64,000 bases of DNA from Armigeres subalbatus (taxonomy: Eukaryota; Arthropoda; Insecta; Diptera; Culicidae): contig NW_026943120.1 of the NCBI RefSeq assembly GCF_024139115.2, positions 1 through 64,000 on the forward strand, in the 5' to 3' direction. Positions 49,845 to 59,784 of the stretch are shown piece after piece. Position numbers and translations under genes: made by a program. The notes beneath the pieces were generated by a model. The model did no database searches. It was not told where the DNA came from and worked only from the letters and a program-made list of their open reading frames with translations. The stretch's first letter is position 1; each line of letters starts with the position of its first letter.

Positions 49845-51008
49845 TTAGATGCTCCGGAAGCGGTGGAAACTCTCGATCATCCTGATGTGAAACCACAAAA
49901 GTTGATCGTTTTGAGTATTTCCTCCCGCTTTGAATTTGACCATGTTGGATCGGGGCTCACTTTGAGGCTGTTTTCTAGGCTTTTTCGAGGGTCGCTGGCT
50001 CTGTTTTATTCTCTTCCTCGTTGAGCCATTGAAAACAAAGGGAACCCCTTTTCCAACCTCGGAGTCAGAGCTACCTTGATCGTCCAAAGGAAGAGACGAG
50101 TAGATGGTGTCAGAAACGAGTGGAGGAGCGGCCTTCCTCAACATTTCGGCGTAACTTCGCCGAGAACGTTGCTGAAGAGACCGCTTCTGGTGGATTCGCT
50201 GCTGTATGTACGTTGGGCAAGCTTCAAGAGCATGTGGAGGGCTTTCGTTACAATAGACACATTTCGGTGCCGTCTTGCACGCGCCCTCCACATGCTTCTC
50301 TCCGCATGATGCACAGCGAGGTTTATTGCAACAGTACTGAGCGGTGTGGCCCAGCTGCTTGCAATTAACACAATTCATCACCTTCGGTACATACAGCCGA
50401 ACAGGTAGACGAAGTTTGCCAATCACTACGTAGTCAGGCAGTGCGGACCCGGAAAAAGTGATGCAGAAAGAGTCAGACGGGGAATAACTCCGCTTCTCTC
50501 CCTCCTGCGACACCGAATACATTTGTTTGCAATCCAGTATCGCAACAGGAGGCAAAGAAACGTTCTTGAAACGACCGAAACCTTGTTTCAAATCGTCGCA
50601 TGTCATACTTCCTTCCGTCACCACCCCCGCGATCTCACACACTGCTGACGGTAAATACACCCTATATTCGAGAGTGAAAAGCTCACAGGTGACAATCTCG
50701 TTGGCCTGTTTGCGATCACTGACCGTGACACGGAGTTTACTGGACCCAACCATGTCAATGGTCGTGACAGACGAAAATCGCTTTTCCAGATTTTTGCTAA
50801 TCTGGCTGATATTCAAACGTTTGCCTTTGGGTCGAAAGAAAACAACATACGGCCCACTAGAGTCGTGAGGGTAGACCTTGGGACGGGGGCTCGTAGAGGA
50901 AATTTTAGCGTTGCTGGTGTCCATTTCGTTTTGGTTTGGAACACCCGAATGCAACGAAACATCTGACATGGAATACGAAATACCCCCGCCAACTTCGTCT
51001 TCGCGCAT
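49845..51008 (-). CDS. I-clade ORF1, Gag-like nucleic-acid-binding protein (387 aa)
   Basis: I choose the ATG at 51008. The frame is intact to the stop at 49845. After a Ser-rich N-terminus there is a probable RRM-like region (YVVFFRPKGKRLNISQISK...RVTVSDRKQANEIV, split here). Three zinc knuckles follow from about residue 213: CVNCKQLGHTAQYC, CASCGEKHVEGAC and CVYCNESPPHALEAC. The tail is basic (TRKRIKQSQRPSKKPRKQPQ). Three CCHC motifs in ORF1 are typical of I-clade elements. The protein would package element RNA. ORF1 is open while ORF2 is dead, so mobilisation would need another copy's ORF2. Confidence 0.85.
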   Translation of the reverse strand: MREDEVGGGISYSMSDVSLHSGVPNQNEMDTSNAKISSTSPRPKVYPHDSSGPYVVFFRPKGKRLNISQISKNLEKRFSSVTTIDMVGSSKLRVTVSDRKQANEIVTCELFTLEYRVYLPSAVCEIAGVVTEGSMTCDDLKQGFGRFKNVSLPPVAILDCKQMYSVSQEGEKRSYSPSDSFCITFSGSALPDYVVIGKLRLPVRLYVPKVMNCVNCKQLGHTAQYCCNKPRCASCGEKHVEGACKTAPKCVYCNESPPHALEACPTYIQQRIHQKRSLQQRSRRSYAEMLRKAAPPLVSDTIYSSLPLDDQGSSDSEVGKGVPFVFNGSTRKRIKQSQRPSKKPRKQPQSEPRSNMVKFKAGGNTQNDQLLWFHIRMIESFHRFRSI

Positions 51009-51656
51009 TGCGGACACGAAATGCGCCGCTGCAGCGAGGCACAATCTCTTTTAAAACTAAACAATTATCACAAGGGCAGAAAAAAAAAACACACACACAC
51101 AAACAAAATAATGATTTGGGACAGAGGGGAAGACGAGTAAAAAAGAAAGAAAAAAACTATTCCAATAAGATGGAGAAGAGAGGGGAACAATGAGAGGAGC
51201 TCAATTAAATACTTGTGTTCACACTGCTGTGTTGCCGGCTAACAGTTCTGGCAGCACACACTAGTTAGATGGACACTCGCCGGTGGTGCGGTCGAAGCGA
51301 ACCACGCTATTGTTGGTGTTCTCGCCGCACCCAACACTGCATCCGGGTGGATGGATGATGGCAGGACGGCAGCGTCTGTGTTGGTGGAGACGCACGATGG
51401 ATGATGACTGTCGGCGTGGGACGATGATGCCTGCGCCTGCGATGGACGCCGAATAAACTGCAAAGTTTTGCGTAGTTGCAAAACCAACGAAATGGCTACT
51501 TAACTGCTACAGCTAAGCACCACTTCCACTCAAGCACTATGCTTCAAAACACTTTCGAAAAAAAAACCACTACCTGTACTTCAGGAAAAAAAACCGAATG
51601 AGAAGCAGACCGTACGCGGACTTACAGCCGTCTCGCACGGATGCTCGACGTGGAAT
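51009..51656 (-). promoter_or_regulatory. 5' UTR / presumed internal promoter of the I-clade LINE
   Basis: This 648-bp leader lies between the precise 5' end set by the target-site duplication and the ORF1 ATG. LINEs of this type carry an internal pol II promoter here; I infer that and see no defined core element. It contains an A-rich/CA-rich stretch (51085-51107) and GGATGGATGATGG words near 51350-51400. Confidence 0.5.
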
Positions 51657-51669
51657 GCTTAGCGGCGCT

Positions 51670-51757
51670 AGTGTATAAGAAATAAACTGATAGGTTAAAT
51701 ATCTCATAATCTGGAATTTTCAGAATATTGCCGTATTCTACAAAGTTAATTGCCATA
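51670..51757. repeat. GGCGCTAGTG repeat unit, right of the LINE
   Basis: AGTGTATAAGAAATAAACTG, ATAGGTTAAATATCTC, GGAATTTTCAGAATATTGCC and TACAAAGTT continue the unit interrupted at 45006 by the LINE, in the same orientation. This confirms the LINE target lies within this repeat. Confidence 0.75.
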
Positions 51758-51967
51758 AGACGAGTTCGTACAATTCCATTTAATTCCACCACTTGGTTGT
51801 ACCTTCGACAGATACTTATTCCGACTTCTACAGTAAGGCCATCTTCAGTGTCTCGTACTTGACTCGATTCGACTCAACTCGAGCGCCAACGAGTATTGCG
51901 GTTTCAAACTGAACTTCTGCTTTTGACTACCCTTTTAAATCTTACATAATAACCAACCTAACAGATA
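51758..51967. repeat. Probable interspersed repeat of unknown class
   Basis: It starts near TTAATTGCCATAAGACGAGT and includes TTAATTCCACCACTTGGTTG, GACAGATACTTATTCC and ATCTTCAGTGTCTCGTACTT. I have an impression of this as a recurrent Aedes sequence but cannot verify it here. It occupies the centre between direct and inverted GGCGCTAG units. Confidence 0.3.
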
Positions 51968-52225
51968 ATTCGGATAACTTTGTAGAAGATGGCCAATTTC
52001 AAACTCTAACGGATTTAGAAATATTTAACCTAACAGGTTATTTCTCATATACTAGCGCCGCTATGCGTATGAATTCCAAACTAAACTAGTCTCCATCATA
52101 AATGTTATGGCAACCCGAACAACTTTGTAGAAGACAAAATCTTTCTAAGTCTTATAGATCTCGAGATATCCACCTCACTTAATTATTGCATATAAGCTAG
52201 CGCCACCTAGCAGATGTGTTTCTAG
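51968..52225. repeat. GGCGCTAG units in inverted orientation
   Basis: AACTTTGTAGAAGA (51977 and near 52123), TAACCTAACAGGTTATTTC, ACTAGCGCCGC and CTAGCGCCACC are reverse complements of the words at 44545-45006. Two units are present. With the direct units to the left they make a foldback arrangement. Confidence 0.7.
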
Positions 52226-52472
52226 CTAATCTGATAATCACAAAATGCGTTACGCACATATTTATATTACAAAAGTTGGAGCTCGTTCTGAAAGATTTGA
52301 AAATAAATAATATATTTTTTCCTGATTTTATTTATTTCCGTGTTTGCCTCAATAGCAACCGGATATTCACCACCGGTGCGAAGCATGATTGCACTTCAAC
52401 AACCTTGATAGAAACAAGCGGTGCGAGAACAAGTGCATAAATAAAATATGAAGGCATTTCATTCCTATACTA

Positions 52473-53338
52473 CACTGCAAAAAAAATTGACATTTACTGG
52501 TAATGTAATCAATGAAACTAATGTAAATGCAGGTCATGTATTCGTTATCTCAATGTAATTATGCGTTAAAAATCATGCACATAAACAGAGCATGAATTAA
52601 AACGTATAAATACATCACCTTACCATTATCACTACACTCTGTTGACAACAATACTTTATTCACCCTGAAAATTCAATTATAAACCATTAAGTTTACATGA
52701 TATTATGTGAACGGAAACAAAAGATGGCGACGCTTGCGACGATCTCCGTAGAATGTAAACAAAACAAACAATCACATCACGGCAGCTGCAAATGCTGCCC
52801 TTCGTTTTTGACCACAGTTATACTAAAGTGAAGATTTTTCATTACGACTACAAAGCAGCATTCATGATGCTGCATTTCATCGGTATACTTTATCAGGCGT
52901 TTACTTAAATCGATAGAAAAACTTCAAATTCTTGCACTTCATCCAGTCAATTATTTCCCCTTGACAATGTGCATGCGCTTACTCCGAGCATGTAAATTTA
53001 CATTACCTAGCCAGAACCCGATCACGACGGCTTTGATACTGTATATTTGAATCGCCATAACTCAGAACTTGTTACTCTTTGAGCAACACTGGTTTCAAGA
53101 AGTGAAGACGGTACAGTGGTATCAGAATGGGCTATCACTCTGCGGACCTGAGTTCGATTCTCATGTTAACCGTTTTTTTATTTATATTGCATAAAATAGA
53201 ACATGTAAAATTAAAACACATAAATTTGAGATGATAAGTGAAGTAAAAATAAAATGGAATGAAAATTTCTATCGTTTATCATGCTCCAATTATGTGCATG
53301 ATATTTGATGTAAATGTACATGATTTGTTCGAACAGTG
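52473..53338. mobile_element. 866-bp TA-target MITE with CACTG ends and a tRNA-like insert
   Basis: The ends CACTGCAAAAA and, on the complement of the right end, CACTGTTCGAAC are flanked by TA (52471-52472 and 53339-53340), as in Tc1/mariner-type MITEs. Subterminal words such as TGACATTTAC / GTACATTTACATC are also mirrored. It has no transposase frame. It lies directly before the transposase segment at 53342. A tRNA-like pol III cassette lies within it. Confidence 0.72.
53105..53180 (+). ncRNA. tRNA-like pol III promoter cassette, probably not a working tRNA
   Basis: An A-box-like GTGGTATCAGAATGGG is followed about 30 bp later by a B box GAGTTCGATTCTC and, after 10 bases, by a T7 run that would end pol III transcription. 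A convincing acceptor stem and anticodon arm cannot be folded by eye. It could be a tRNA pseudogene or a SINE head captured by the MITE. Confidence 0.4.
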
Positions 53339-53341
53339 TAG

Positions 53342-54771
53342 ACACTCATTTGGATACACATCGGTGGGGATCGTCTAAGAAAACTTCCGGTGGATAGAGA
53401 AATTATGATTTTGAATGAAGTTGATAAGAACTCCTCTGAGCTCGATGTTCTGATGGCATTTCTTCCGCAAAAGTTTTGGGATGTTATAACCGCACATACA
53501 AACGAGAGACTTGATATTTTCTCGAAGAATAAGGGTAAGAAAAAATCATCGGCTACGCCGCAAGAACTACAAACAGTATTCGGTATATGCCTTGTAACCT
53601 GTTACAACAACCTTCCGCACATTAAAATGTATTGGTCCAAGAAACCTTCTCTTGGTAATGACCTAATCAAAAGCGCAATGGCTCGAGATCGGCTTCAATG
53701 CATTTTTTCGAAACTTTACTTCAATTCACCGGAGAAACTGGAAGGCGTCAGTAAGCTGTGTTGCCAATGTTCCATTCGTCATTTTAAAGAATGCGATCTA
53801 ACAGTGTTCACCAGTCCATCGATGAAATGATGGTGAAATTCCTTGGTCGTTTATCTTTCAAACAATACCAGCCTCTGAAGCCCATTAAGCGTGGAGTAAA
53901 GCTTTGGGACCGTTGCGATGCGTTAACTGGCTATGTGTACGAGGTCCAGGTTTATTGTGGAAAAGATACAACAACGAAATCAGAGGGTACACAGTGGGAG
54001 AGGATTGTGCAAGGACTGCTGAAGTCAATTCCGAGGGATGAAGTCGACTCCATTTGTTTGTGCTTCGATAGATTCTTTACATCACTCGAACTGCTACGAA
54101 AGATGCCATGCTGCGGGGTGGGAACTATCCAGAAAAACCGTAAGAATTTGCCAAAACTTAACACTAAGCTGGATGAATATAATTCCGAGTTCCAGCACAC
54201 AGCGGATGGGAATACGCTTTGTCGTTGGCAGGACACGAAAGATGTGCTCGTAGTCAGCAATTGCCACTCAAGCAACATTACAACCGTGAAGCGTACTTCT
54301 AAAACCGGTACAAAAAATAATGTCAGTTGTCCTGAAGCGATATCATTCTATAATAAGTACATGGGAGGAGTCGATCATGCCGGTCAAATGGTTACACTAT
54401 ACGATTTTGATCGAAAAACAAATAAGTGGTGGCGTCGTGTGTTTTTCAAGCTTTTCTTGATTGCAGTTTTTAACTCTTTTGTTGTTTTCAAAGAGTTGAA
54501 AGAAAACGATAAGCTCTCCTTTATCGATTTTCTTGTTCCATTAGCAGAAAAACTAATTGCAAAAGGAACCGAAGGAATCGAAAGGCAACGAGGAAGACAA
54601 TCGAAGAGGAAGTCACTGGGTAAAGATCATCTTATTATCGTCGGGGATATAAGAAGACGTTGCGTCAGTTGTACAGCAAAAGGTTTCGACCTCAAGACTG
54701 ATACACGCTGTATAGCTTGCGATCAGCACTTATGCAAGAATTGCTTCTATTCTTACCACGTGAACATGTAA
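53342..54771 (+). pseudogene. piggyBac-type transposase, catalytic domain and C-terminal Cys-rich domain
   Basis: The frame opens after TAG at 53339-53341 and reads through ...VDREIMILNEVDKNSSEL (split from its tail) and LQTVFGICLVTCYNNLP. A frameshift near 53800-53815 moves coding to the second frame, which holds the catalytic triad: SIDEMMVKF (first Asp), CLCFDRFFTS (second Asp), GGVDHAGQM (third Asp). The C-terminus has the Cys/His-rich zinc-binding domain (CVSCTAKG, CIACDQHLCKNC). The stop is at 54769-54771 and AATAAA at 54775. The triad, spacing and Cys-rich tail identify piggyBac (DDE_Tnp_1_7). The frameshift and the separated N-terminus make it a pseudogene. I see no flanking TTAA/TIR pair. 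Confidence 0.85.
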
Positions 54772-54774
54772 TGC

Positions 54775-54780
54775 AATAAA
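54775..54780 (+). terminator. Polyadenylation signal AATAAA of the transposase
   Basis: AATAAA lies four bases after the stop codon, which is unusually close but common in compact transposons. Confidence 0.5.
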
Positions 54781-54869
54781 ATATAACATTGAAACGTTTA
54801 TGTTTTCAACACTCATCCTAGTTATTTGTTATGCTTATTTTTGAGTAATGATGTGAATATGAATTCATT

Positions 54870-56475
54870 ATACCCCCAGTAATTTGATCGTAGGGAGACA
54901 TCGTAGATCTTCCTGAACTCGATGGCAATTTGGAGTGTCGTGGATGTTCCACGAATTCTGTAATGTGTCTATAATCTTGTAATGAAGTCCGGTGGGCCTA
55001 TTCCAACTCATAAAAATAGTGAGTACATCGTAGATCTTCCTGTTGATCGATTTGAACATTAAGTACTGAACTCAAAGACAGTTCGAAGTGTCGTAGGTGC
55101 TCAACGAATTATGTAATGTGTCTATAATGGTGTAATGAGGTCCCGCGCAGCTATTACAAGTAATAAAAGTGGTGAGGACATCATAGATATTCTTGTTGGT
55201 CGGTTTGAATATTAGGTTCTGAGCTCAAAGACAGTTTGGAGTGTCAAAGATGTTCAATGATTTATGTAGTGTGTCTATAATAGTGTAACGAAGTCCCGTG
55301 GAGCTATTGCAACTCATAAAAATAGCGAGGACTTCGCAGATCTTCCTGTTGATCTATTTGAATACTAGGATCTGAATTCAAAGACAGTTTGGAGTGTCGT
55401 AGATGTTTAACGAATTCTGTAGTATGTCTATAATGGTGGAACGAAGTCCCATGGAGCTATCCCAACTCATTAACATTGTGAGGAGATTGTTGATCTTCTT
55501 GTTGATCGATGTTAACATTAAGATCTGAACTCAAAGACAGTTTGGAGTGTCATAGATGCTCAATGATTTTTGCAGTGTGTCTATAATGATGTAACGAAGT
55601 CCCGCGGAGCTACTCCAACTCATAAAAATAATGAGGACTTCGTAAATCTTCCTTTTGATCTATTATAATATTAGGATCTAAACTCAAAGACAGTTTGGAG
55701 TGTCGTAAATGATGAACGAATTCTGTAGTATGTCTATAATGATGTAACGAAGTCTCATGGAGCTATCCCAACTCATTAACATTGTGAGGACACCGTAGAT
55801 CTTCCTGTTGATCGATTTGAACATTAAGAATTGAACTCAAAAACAATTCGAAGTGTCGTAGATGCTCAACGAATTATTTAATGTGTCTATAATGGTGTAA
55901 TGAGGTCCCGTGCAGCTATTACAACTAATAAAAGTAGTAAGGACATCATAGATATTCTTGTTGATCGGTTTGAATATTAGGATCTGAACTCAAAGACAGT
56001 TTGGAGTGTCATAGATGTTGAACGAATTCTGTAGTGTGTCTATAATGGTATAACGAAGTCCCGTGGAGCTATTAGAACTCATAAAAATAGCGAGGACTTC
56101 GCAGATCTTCCTGTTGATCTATTTGAATACTTGTATCTGAATTCAAAGACAGTTTGGAGTGTCGTAGATGTTGAACGAATTGTGTAGTGTGTCTATAATG
56201 GTGTAACGAAGACTCTCGGAGCTATTCCAACTCGTAAACATTGTGAGGACATCGTAGATCTTCCTGTTGATCGATTTCAACATTAAGAACTGAACTCAAA
56301 GACAGTTTGGAGTGACATAGATGTTCAACGAATTCTGTAATATGTCTATAATCGTAGAATGAAGTCCCGTGAAGCTATTCCAACTCATAAAAATAGTGGG
56401 GACATCGTAGATCTTCTTGCTGATCGATTTGAATATTAAGATCTGAATTCAAGAACTTTTTGGAGTGTCGAAGAT
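54870..56475 (+). repeat. Tandem array of 153-bp units (about 10.5 copies)
   Basis: GTGTCTATAAT or the variant ATGTCTATAAT occurs at 54965, 55118, 55271, 55424, 55577, 55730, 55883, 56036, 56189 and 56342, exactly 153 bp each time. Units also share AACTCAAAGACAGTTTGGAG, GAAGTCCCGTGGAGCTATTC and CATCGTAGATCTTCCTG. They differ by scattered substitutions but with no net length change over ten units. The array is cut at 56475 by the LINE. A degenerate continuation lies at 59147-59293. The same family is inverted at 41838-42430. Confidence 0.95.
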
Positions 56476-56507
56476 TCATTCATTTTTTTCATTTATTTAG
56501 TCTACAT

Positions 56508-56718
56508 CTATACAGATAACACTGAATCAACAATTTGACGCCACAATACACGGTTCGAGGCCGCATCTCTCCATCCTCGAATACGCCACACGCTCGCCAA
56601 GTCGTTCTGCACCTGGTCTGCCCATCTCGCTCGCTGCGCTCCACGTCGTCTCGTACCTGCCGGATCGGAAGCGAACACCATCTTTGCAGGCTGGCATTCT
56701 TGCAACATGCCCTGCCCA
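56508..56718 (-). pseudogene. RTE-like LINE, out-of-frame C-terminal remnant
   Basis: Read on the minus strand, GHVARM continues in frame past the stop. A further frame then gives PAKMVFASDPAGTRRRGAQR and NRVLWRQIVDSV, the usual end of these RT proteins. The change of frame near 56690 looks like a small deletion in the PAC..PAK segment. It precedes about 30 bp of 3' tail. Confidence 0.75.
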
Positions 56719-59133
56719 TCATGCCACCCTTCCGGCTTTAGCTACCTTCTGGATACTGGGTTCGCCGTAGAGCTGGGCGAGCTCATGGTTCATTCTTCGC
56801 CGCCACACACCGTCTTCTTGTACACCGCCAAAGATGGTCCTAAGCACCCGTCTCTCGAATACTCCGAGTGCTTGCAAGTCCTCCTCGAGCATTGCCCATG
56901 TTTCATGTCCGTAGAGGACTACCGGTCTTATTAACGTCTTGTACATGACACATTTGGTGCGGTGGCGAATCCTTTTCGACCGCAGTTTCTTCTGGAGCCC
57001 GTAGTAGGCCCGACTTCCACAGATGATGCGCCTTCGTATTTCACGACTAACGTTGTTGTCAGCCGTTAGCAAGGATCCGAGGTAGACGAATTCCTCGACC
57101 ACCTCGAAGGTATCCCCGTCTATCGTAACACTGCTTCCCAGGTGGGCCCTGTCGCGCTCGGTTCCGCCCACAAGCATGTACTTTGTCTTTGACGCATTCA
57201 CCACCAGTCCAACTTTTGTTGCTTCACGTTTCAAACTAGTATACAGTTCTGCCACCTTTGCAAATGTTCGGCCGACAATGTCCATGTCATCCGCGAAGCA
57301 AATAAATTGACTGGATCTGTTGAAAATCGTTCCCCGGCTGTTACACCCGGCTCTCCGCATGACACCTTCTAGCGCAATGTTGAACAACAGGCACGAAAGT
57401 CCATCACCTTGTCTTAGTCCCCGGCGCGATTCGAACGAACTGGAGTGTTCGCCCGAGATCTTCACACAGTTTTGCACACCATCCACCGTTGCTTTGATCA
57501 GTCTGGCAAGCTTCCCAGGGAAGCTGTTCTCGTCCATAATTTTCCATAGCTCTACGCGGTCTATACTGTCGTATGCCGCCTGGAAATCAACGAACAGATG
57601 ATGCGTTGGGACCTGGTATTCAAGGCATTTTTGAAGGATTTGCCGTACAGTAAAGATCTGGTCCGTTGTCGAGCGGCCGTCAACGAAGCCGGCTTGATAA
57701 CTTCCCACGAACTCGTTCACTAATGGTGACAGACGACGGAAGATGATCTGGGATATCACTTTGTAGGCGGCATTAAGGATGGTGATCGCTCGAAAGTTCT
57801 CAAACTCCAGTTTGTCGCCTATCTTGTAGATGGGGCATATAACCCATTCCTTCCACTCCTCCGGTAGCTGTTCGGTTTCCCAGATTCTGACTATCAGTTT
57901 GTGCAGGCAAGTGGCCAGCTTTTCCGGGCCCATCTTGATGAGCTCAGCTCCGATACCATCCTTACCAGCTGCTTTATTGGTCTTTAGCTGTTGAATGGCA
58001 TCCTTAACTTCCCTCAAGGTGGGGGCTGGTTGGCTTCCATCGTCCGCTGAACTGACGTAGTCATCTCCTCCGCTGCCTTGACTTTCATTGCCTGTACTCT
58101 CAGCGCCATTCAGATGTTCCTCGTAGTGCTGCTTCCACCTTTCGATGACCACACGTTCGTCCGTCAAAATGCTCCCATCCTTATCCCGGCACATTTCGGC
58201 TCGCGGCACGAAGCCTTTGCGGGATGCGTTGAGCTTCTGATAGAACTTGCGTGTATCTTGAGAACGGCACAGCTGTTCCATCTCCTCGCACTCCGCTTCT
58301 TCCAGGCGGCGTTTCTTCTCCTGAAAAAGGCGGGTCTGCTGTCTCCGCTTCCGTCTATAACGTTCCACGTTCTGCCGGGTACCTTGCTGCAGCGCGACCG
58401 CCCGCGCTGCGTCCTTCTCCTCCAGAATCTGTCTGCACTCTTCGTCGAACCAATCGTTCCGTCGACTTCGACCCATATACCCGACGTTGTTCTCCGCTGC
58501 GTCGTTAATGGCTGCTTTGACTGTATTCCAGCAGTCCTCAAGAGGGGCCCCATCGAGCTCACCCTCTTCCGGCAACGCTGCCTCGAGATGCTGCGCGTAT
58601 GCAGTGGCGACATCAGGTTGCTTCAGTCGCTCTAGGTCGTACCGCGGCGGTCGTCGGTACCGAACATTGTTGATGACGGATAGTTTTGGGCGCAGTTTAA
58701 CCATCACCAGATAGTGGTCAGAGTCGATGTTAGCGCCACGATAAGTCCTGACGTCGATAATGTCGGAGAAGTGCCGTCCATCAATCAGAACGTGGTCGAT
58801 TTGTGATTCTGTCTGCAGTGGCGATCTCCAGGTGTACCGATACGGGAGGCTGTGTTGGAAGTAGGTGCTGCGAATGGCCATATTCTTGGAGGCGGCGAAA
58901 TCAATTAGTCGTAGGCCGTTTTCGTTCGTCAGCCGGTGAGCGCTGAACTTCCCAATAGTCGGTCTAAACTCCTCCTCTTGGCCAACCTGAGCGTTCAAAT
59001 CTCCTATGATGATTTTGACGTCGTGGCTTGGGCAGCTGTCGTACTCACGTTCCAGCTGCGCGTAGAATGCGTCCTTATCATCATCAGTGCTTCCGGAGTG
59101 TGGGCTATGGACGTTGATTATGCTGAAGTTGAA
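56719..59133 (-). pseudogene. RTE-like endonuclease / reverse transcriptase (about 800 codons, 5' truncated)
   Basis: The frame is open from the truncation point at 59133 (NVHSPHSG). It contains the endonuclease motifs GDLNAQVG, SQIDHVLIDG and DSDHYLVMVK. RT follows: WVICPIYKIGDKLEFENFRA, SYQAGFVDGRSTTDQIFT, motif A LFVDFQAAYDSID, motif B GLRQGDGLSCLLFNIALEGV, and motif C ICFADDMDIV with both Asp residues. A thumb/connection region follows (FVYLGSLLTADNNVSREI). A TGA at 56719-56721 stops it within the conserved RVxWxGHV region. The remaining C-terminus continues beyond, after a small deletion, in another frame to about 56508. All RT catalytic residues are intact. Confidence 0.9.
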
Positions 59134-59146
59134 GAGTGTCGAAGAT

Positions 59147-59293
59147 ACTGAAATGGATTTGGGAGGTCGCTGAAAAGGCGAAGGATTTTATCATAACGCA
59201 TTATAGATTCGAACATTCAACCAGAATATGGTGAAGCATGTTTTTTGTTCCCTAGAACATCGAAATCAAAACTCAAGGATATTTTGGATGCTC
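59147..59293 (+). repeat. Degenerate last unit of the 153-bp array
   Basis: After the LINE, AAACTCAAGGATATTTTGGA and TGCTC correspond to AACTCAAAGACAGTTTGGAG and the following TGCTC of the array, but most of the unit is diverged. It ends at the TA of the next MITE. Confidence 0.5.
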
Positions 59294-59295
59294 TA

Positions 59296-59524
59296 CACAG
59301 CAAATAATTTTGAAAATTCAACGACGTGTAAAATTGCAGCTAGTCCCAACAAACGAATAAACACTCGATATTCAATTAAATTTTATTGAATTTTACAAGC
59401 AAGCACGGTTTAAATTTATTTCGATTTAAAATAATAGTAAGATCGATTGAATGTTACGTTTATTTGCATGCTCCAAATATGTGCATGAAAATACATTTAA
59501 AATCACAACATATTTTTATCTGTG
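59296..59524. mobile_element. 229-bp TA-target MITE with CACAG ends
   Basis: The ends CACAGCAAATAATTTTGA and (complement of the right end) CACAGATAAAAATATGTTG are flanked by TA (59294-59295, 59525-59526). The interior TTGCATGCTCCAAATATGTG resembles the right arm of the MITE at 52473-53338 (ATCATGCTCCAATTATGTG), so the two are probably related families. Confidence 0.6.
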
Positions 59525-59784
59525 TAGGTCATCCTAGTGCCCATATCCTGACATGTTCAATATTTTTCCTGGGTGGAACAGTCAATTTTGAACATTTTTG
59601 CTGAAGAAAGCGAGGCTCTATCTCTTAAACCTGATTTTTGACAGCTGATTTTCGTCTCGGGTCATATATGACCCATCCGTACTGAATCGGTAGGGAACTT
59701 GAAGTTCTAAGAAAATGCGTCAGCATTTTCACGAGATTATTGTCTGTATGTATACATTTTTCTGTCTTTCGTCTTTTCAAGGTA

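Larger units (their letters stand above)
45020..51656 (-). mobile_element. Full-length I-clade non-LTR retrotransposon (6.6 kb), inactive
   Basis: It is flanked by a perfect 13-bp target-site duplication GCTTAGCGGCGCT (45007-45019 and 51657-51669), so both ends are defined. The 3' end on the minus strand is a poly(A) tract (T-run at 45020-45029). The order on the minus strand is 5' UTR, ORF1 with three CCHC knuckles, and ORF2 with APE endonuclease, reverse transcriptase, RNase H and a C-terminal Cys/His motif. This is the layout of the I clade (I factor, MosquI, Loner). ORF2 is dead: it has at least two nonsense codons, a frameshift at the RNase H junction, and MITE insertions at 47198-47442 and 48523-48966. 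Confidence 0.9.
56476..59133 (-). mobile_element. 5'-truncated RTE/JAM1-like LINE inserted in the 153-bp array
   Basis: A perfect 13-bp target-site duplication GAGTGTCGAAGAT (56463-56475 and 59134-59146) defines the ends. The 3' end on the minus strand is an A-rich tail of AATGA-like words (TCATTCATTTTTTTC on the plus strand). The 5' end is truncated inside the endonuclease domain. The single frame encodes APE endonuclease plus RT with no RNase H. That structure and the RT sequence fit RTE-type elements such as JAM1 of Aedes; the clade call is from memory. Confidence 0.88.

Noticed and set aside
53105..53180. Functional tRNA gene
   Set aside because: A and B boxes are present, but no cloverleaf with a proper acceptor stem and anticodon arm can be folded by eye.
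44334..53380. The word AGACGATCCCCAC at 44341 matching the complement of GTGGGGATCGTCT at 53364 as an insertion signature
   Set aside because: A 13-bp inverted match at the two break points is suggestive, but it does not behave as a target-site duplication and the neighbouring bases do not extend it.
44028..54771. Domesticated (host) piggyBac gene
   Set aside because: A premature stop in exon 2, a frameshift before the first catalytic Asp and 9 kb of intervening transposons indicate a decayed transposon.
58078..58635. Plus-strand 185-codon frame opposite the RTE-like LINE, and similar plus frames at 47761-48210 and 50527-50868
   Set aside because: These are antisense shadows of well-defined LINE coding sequence on the minus strand.
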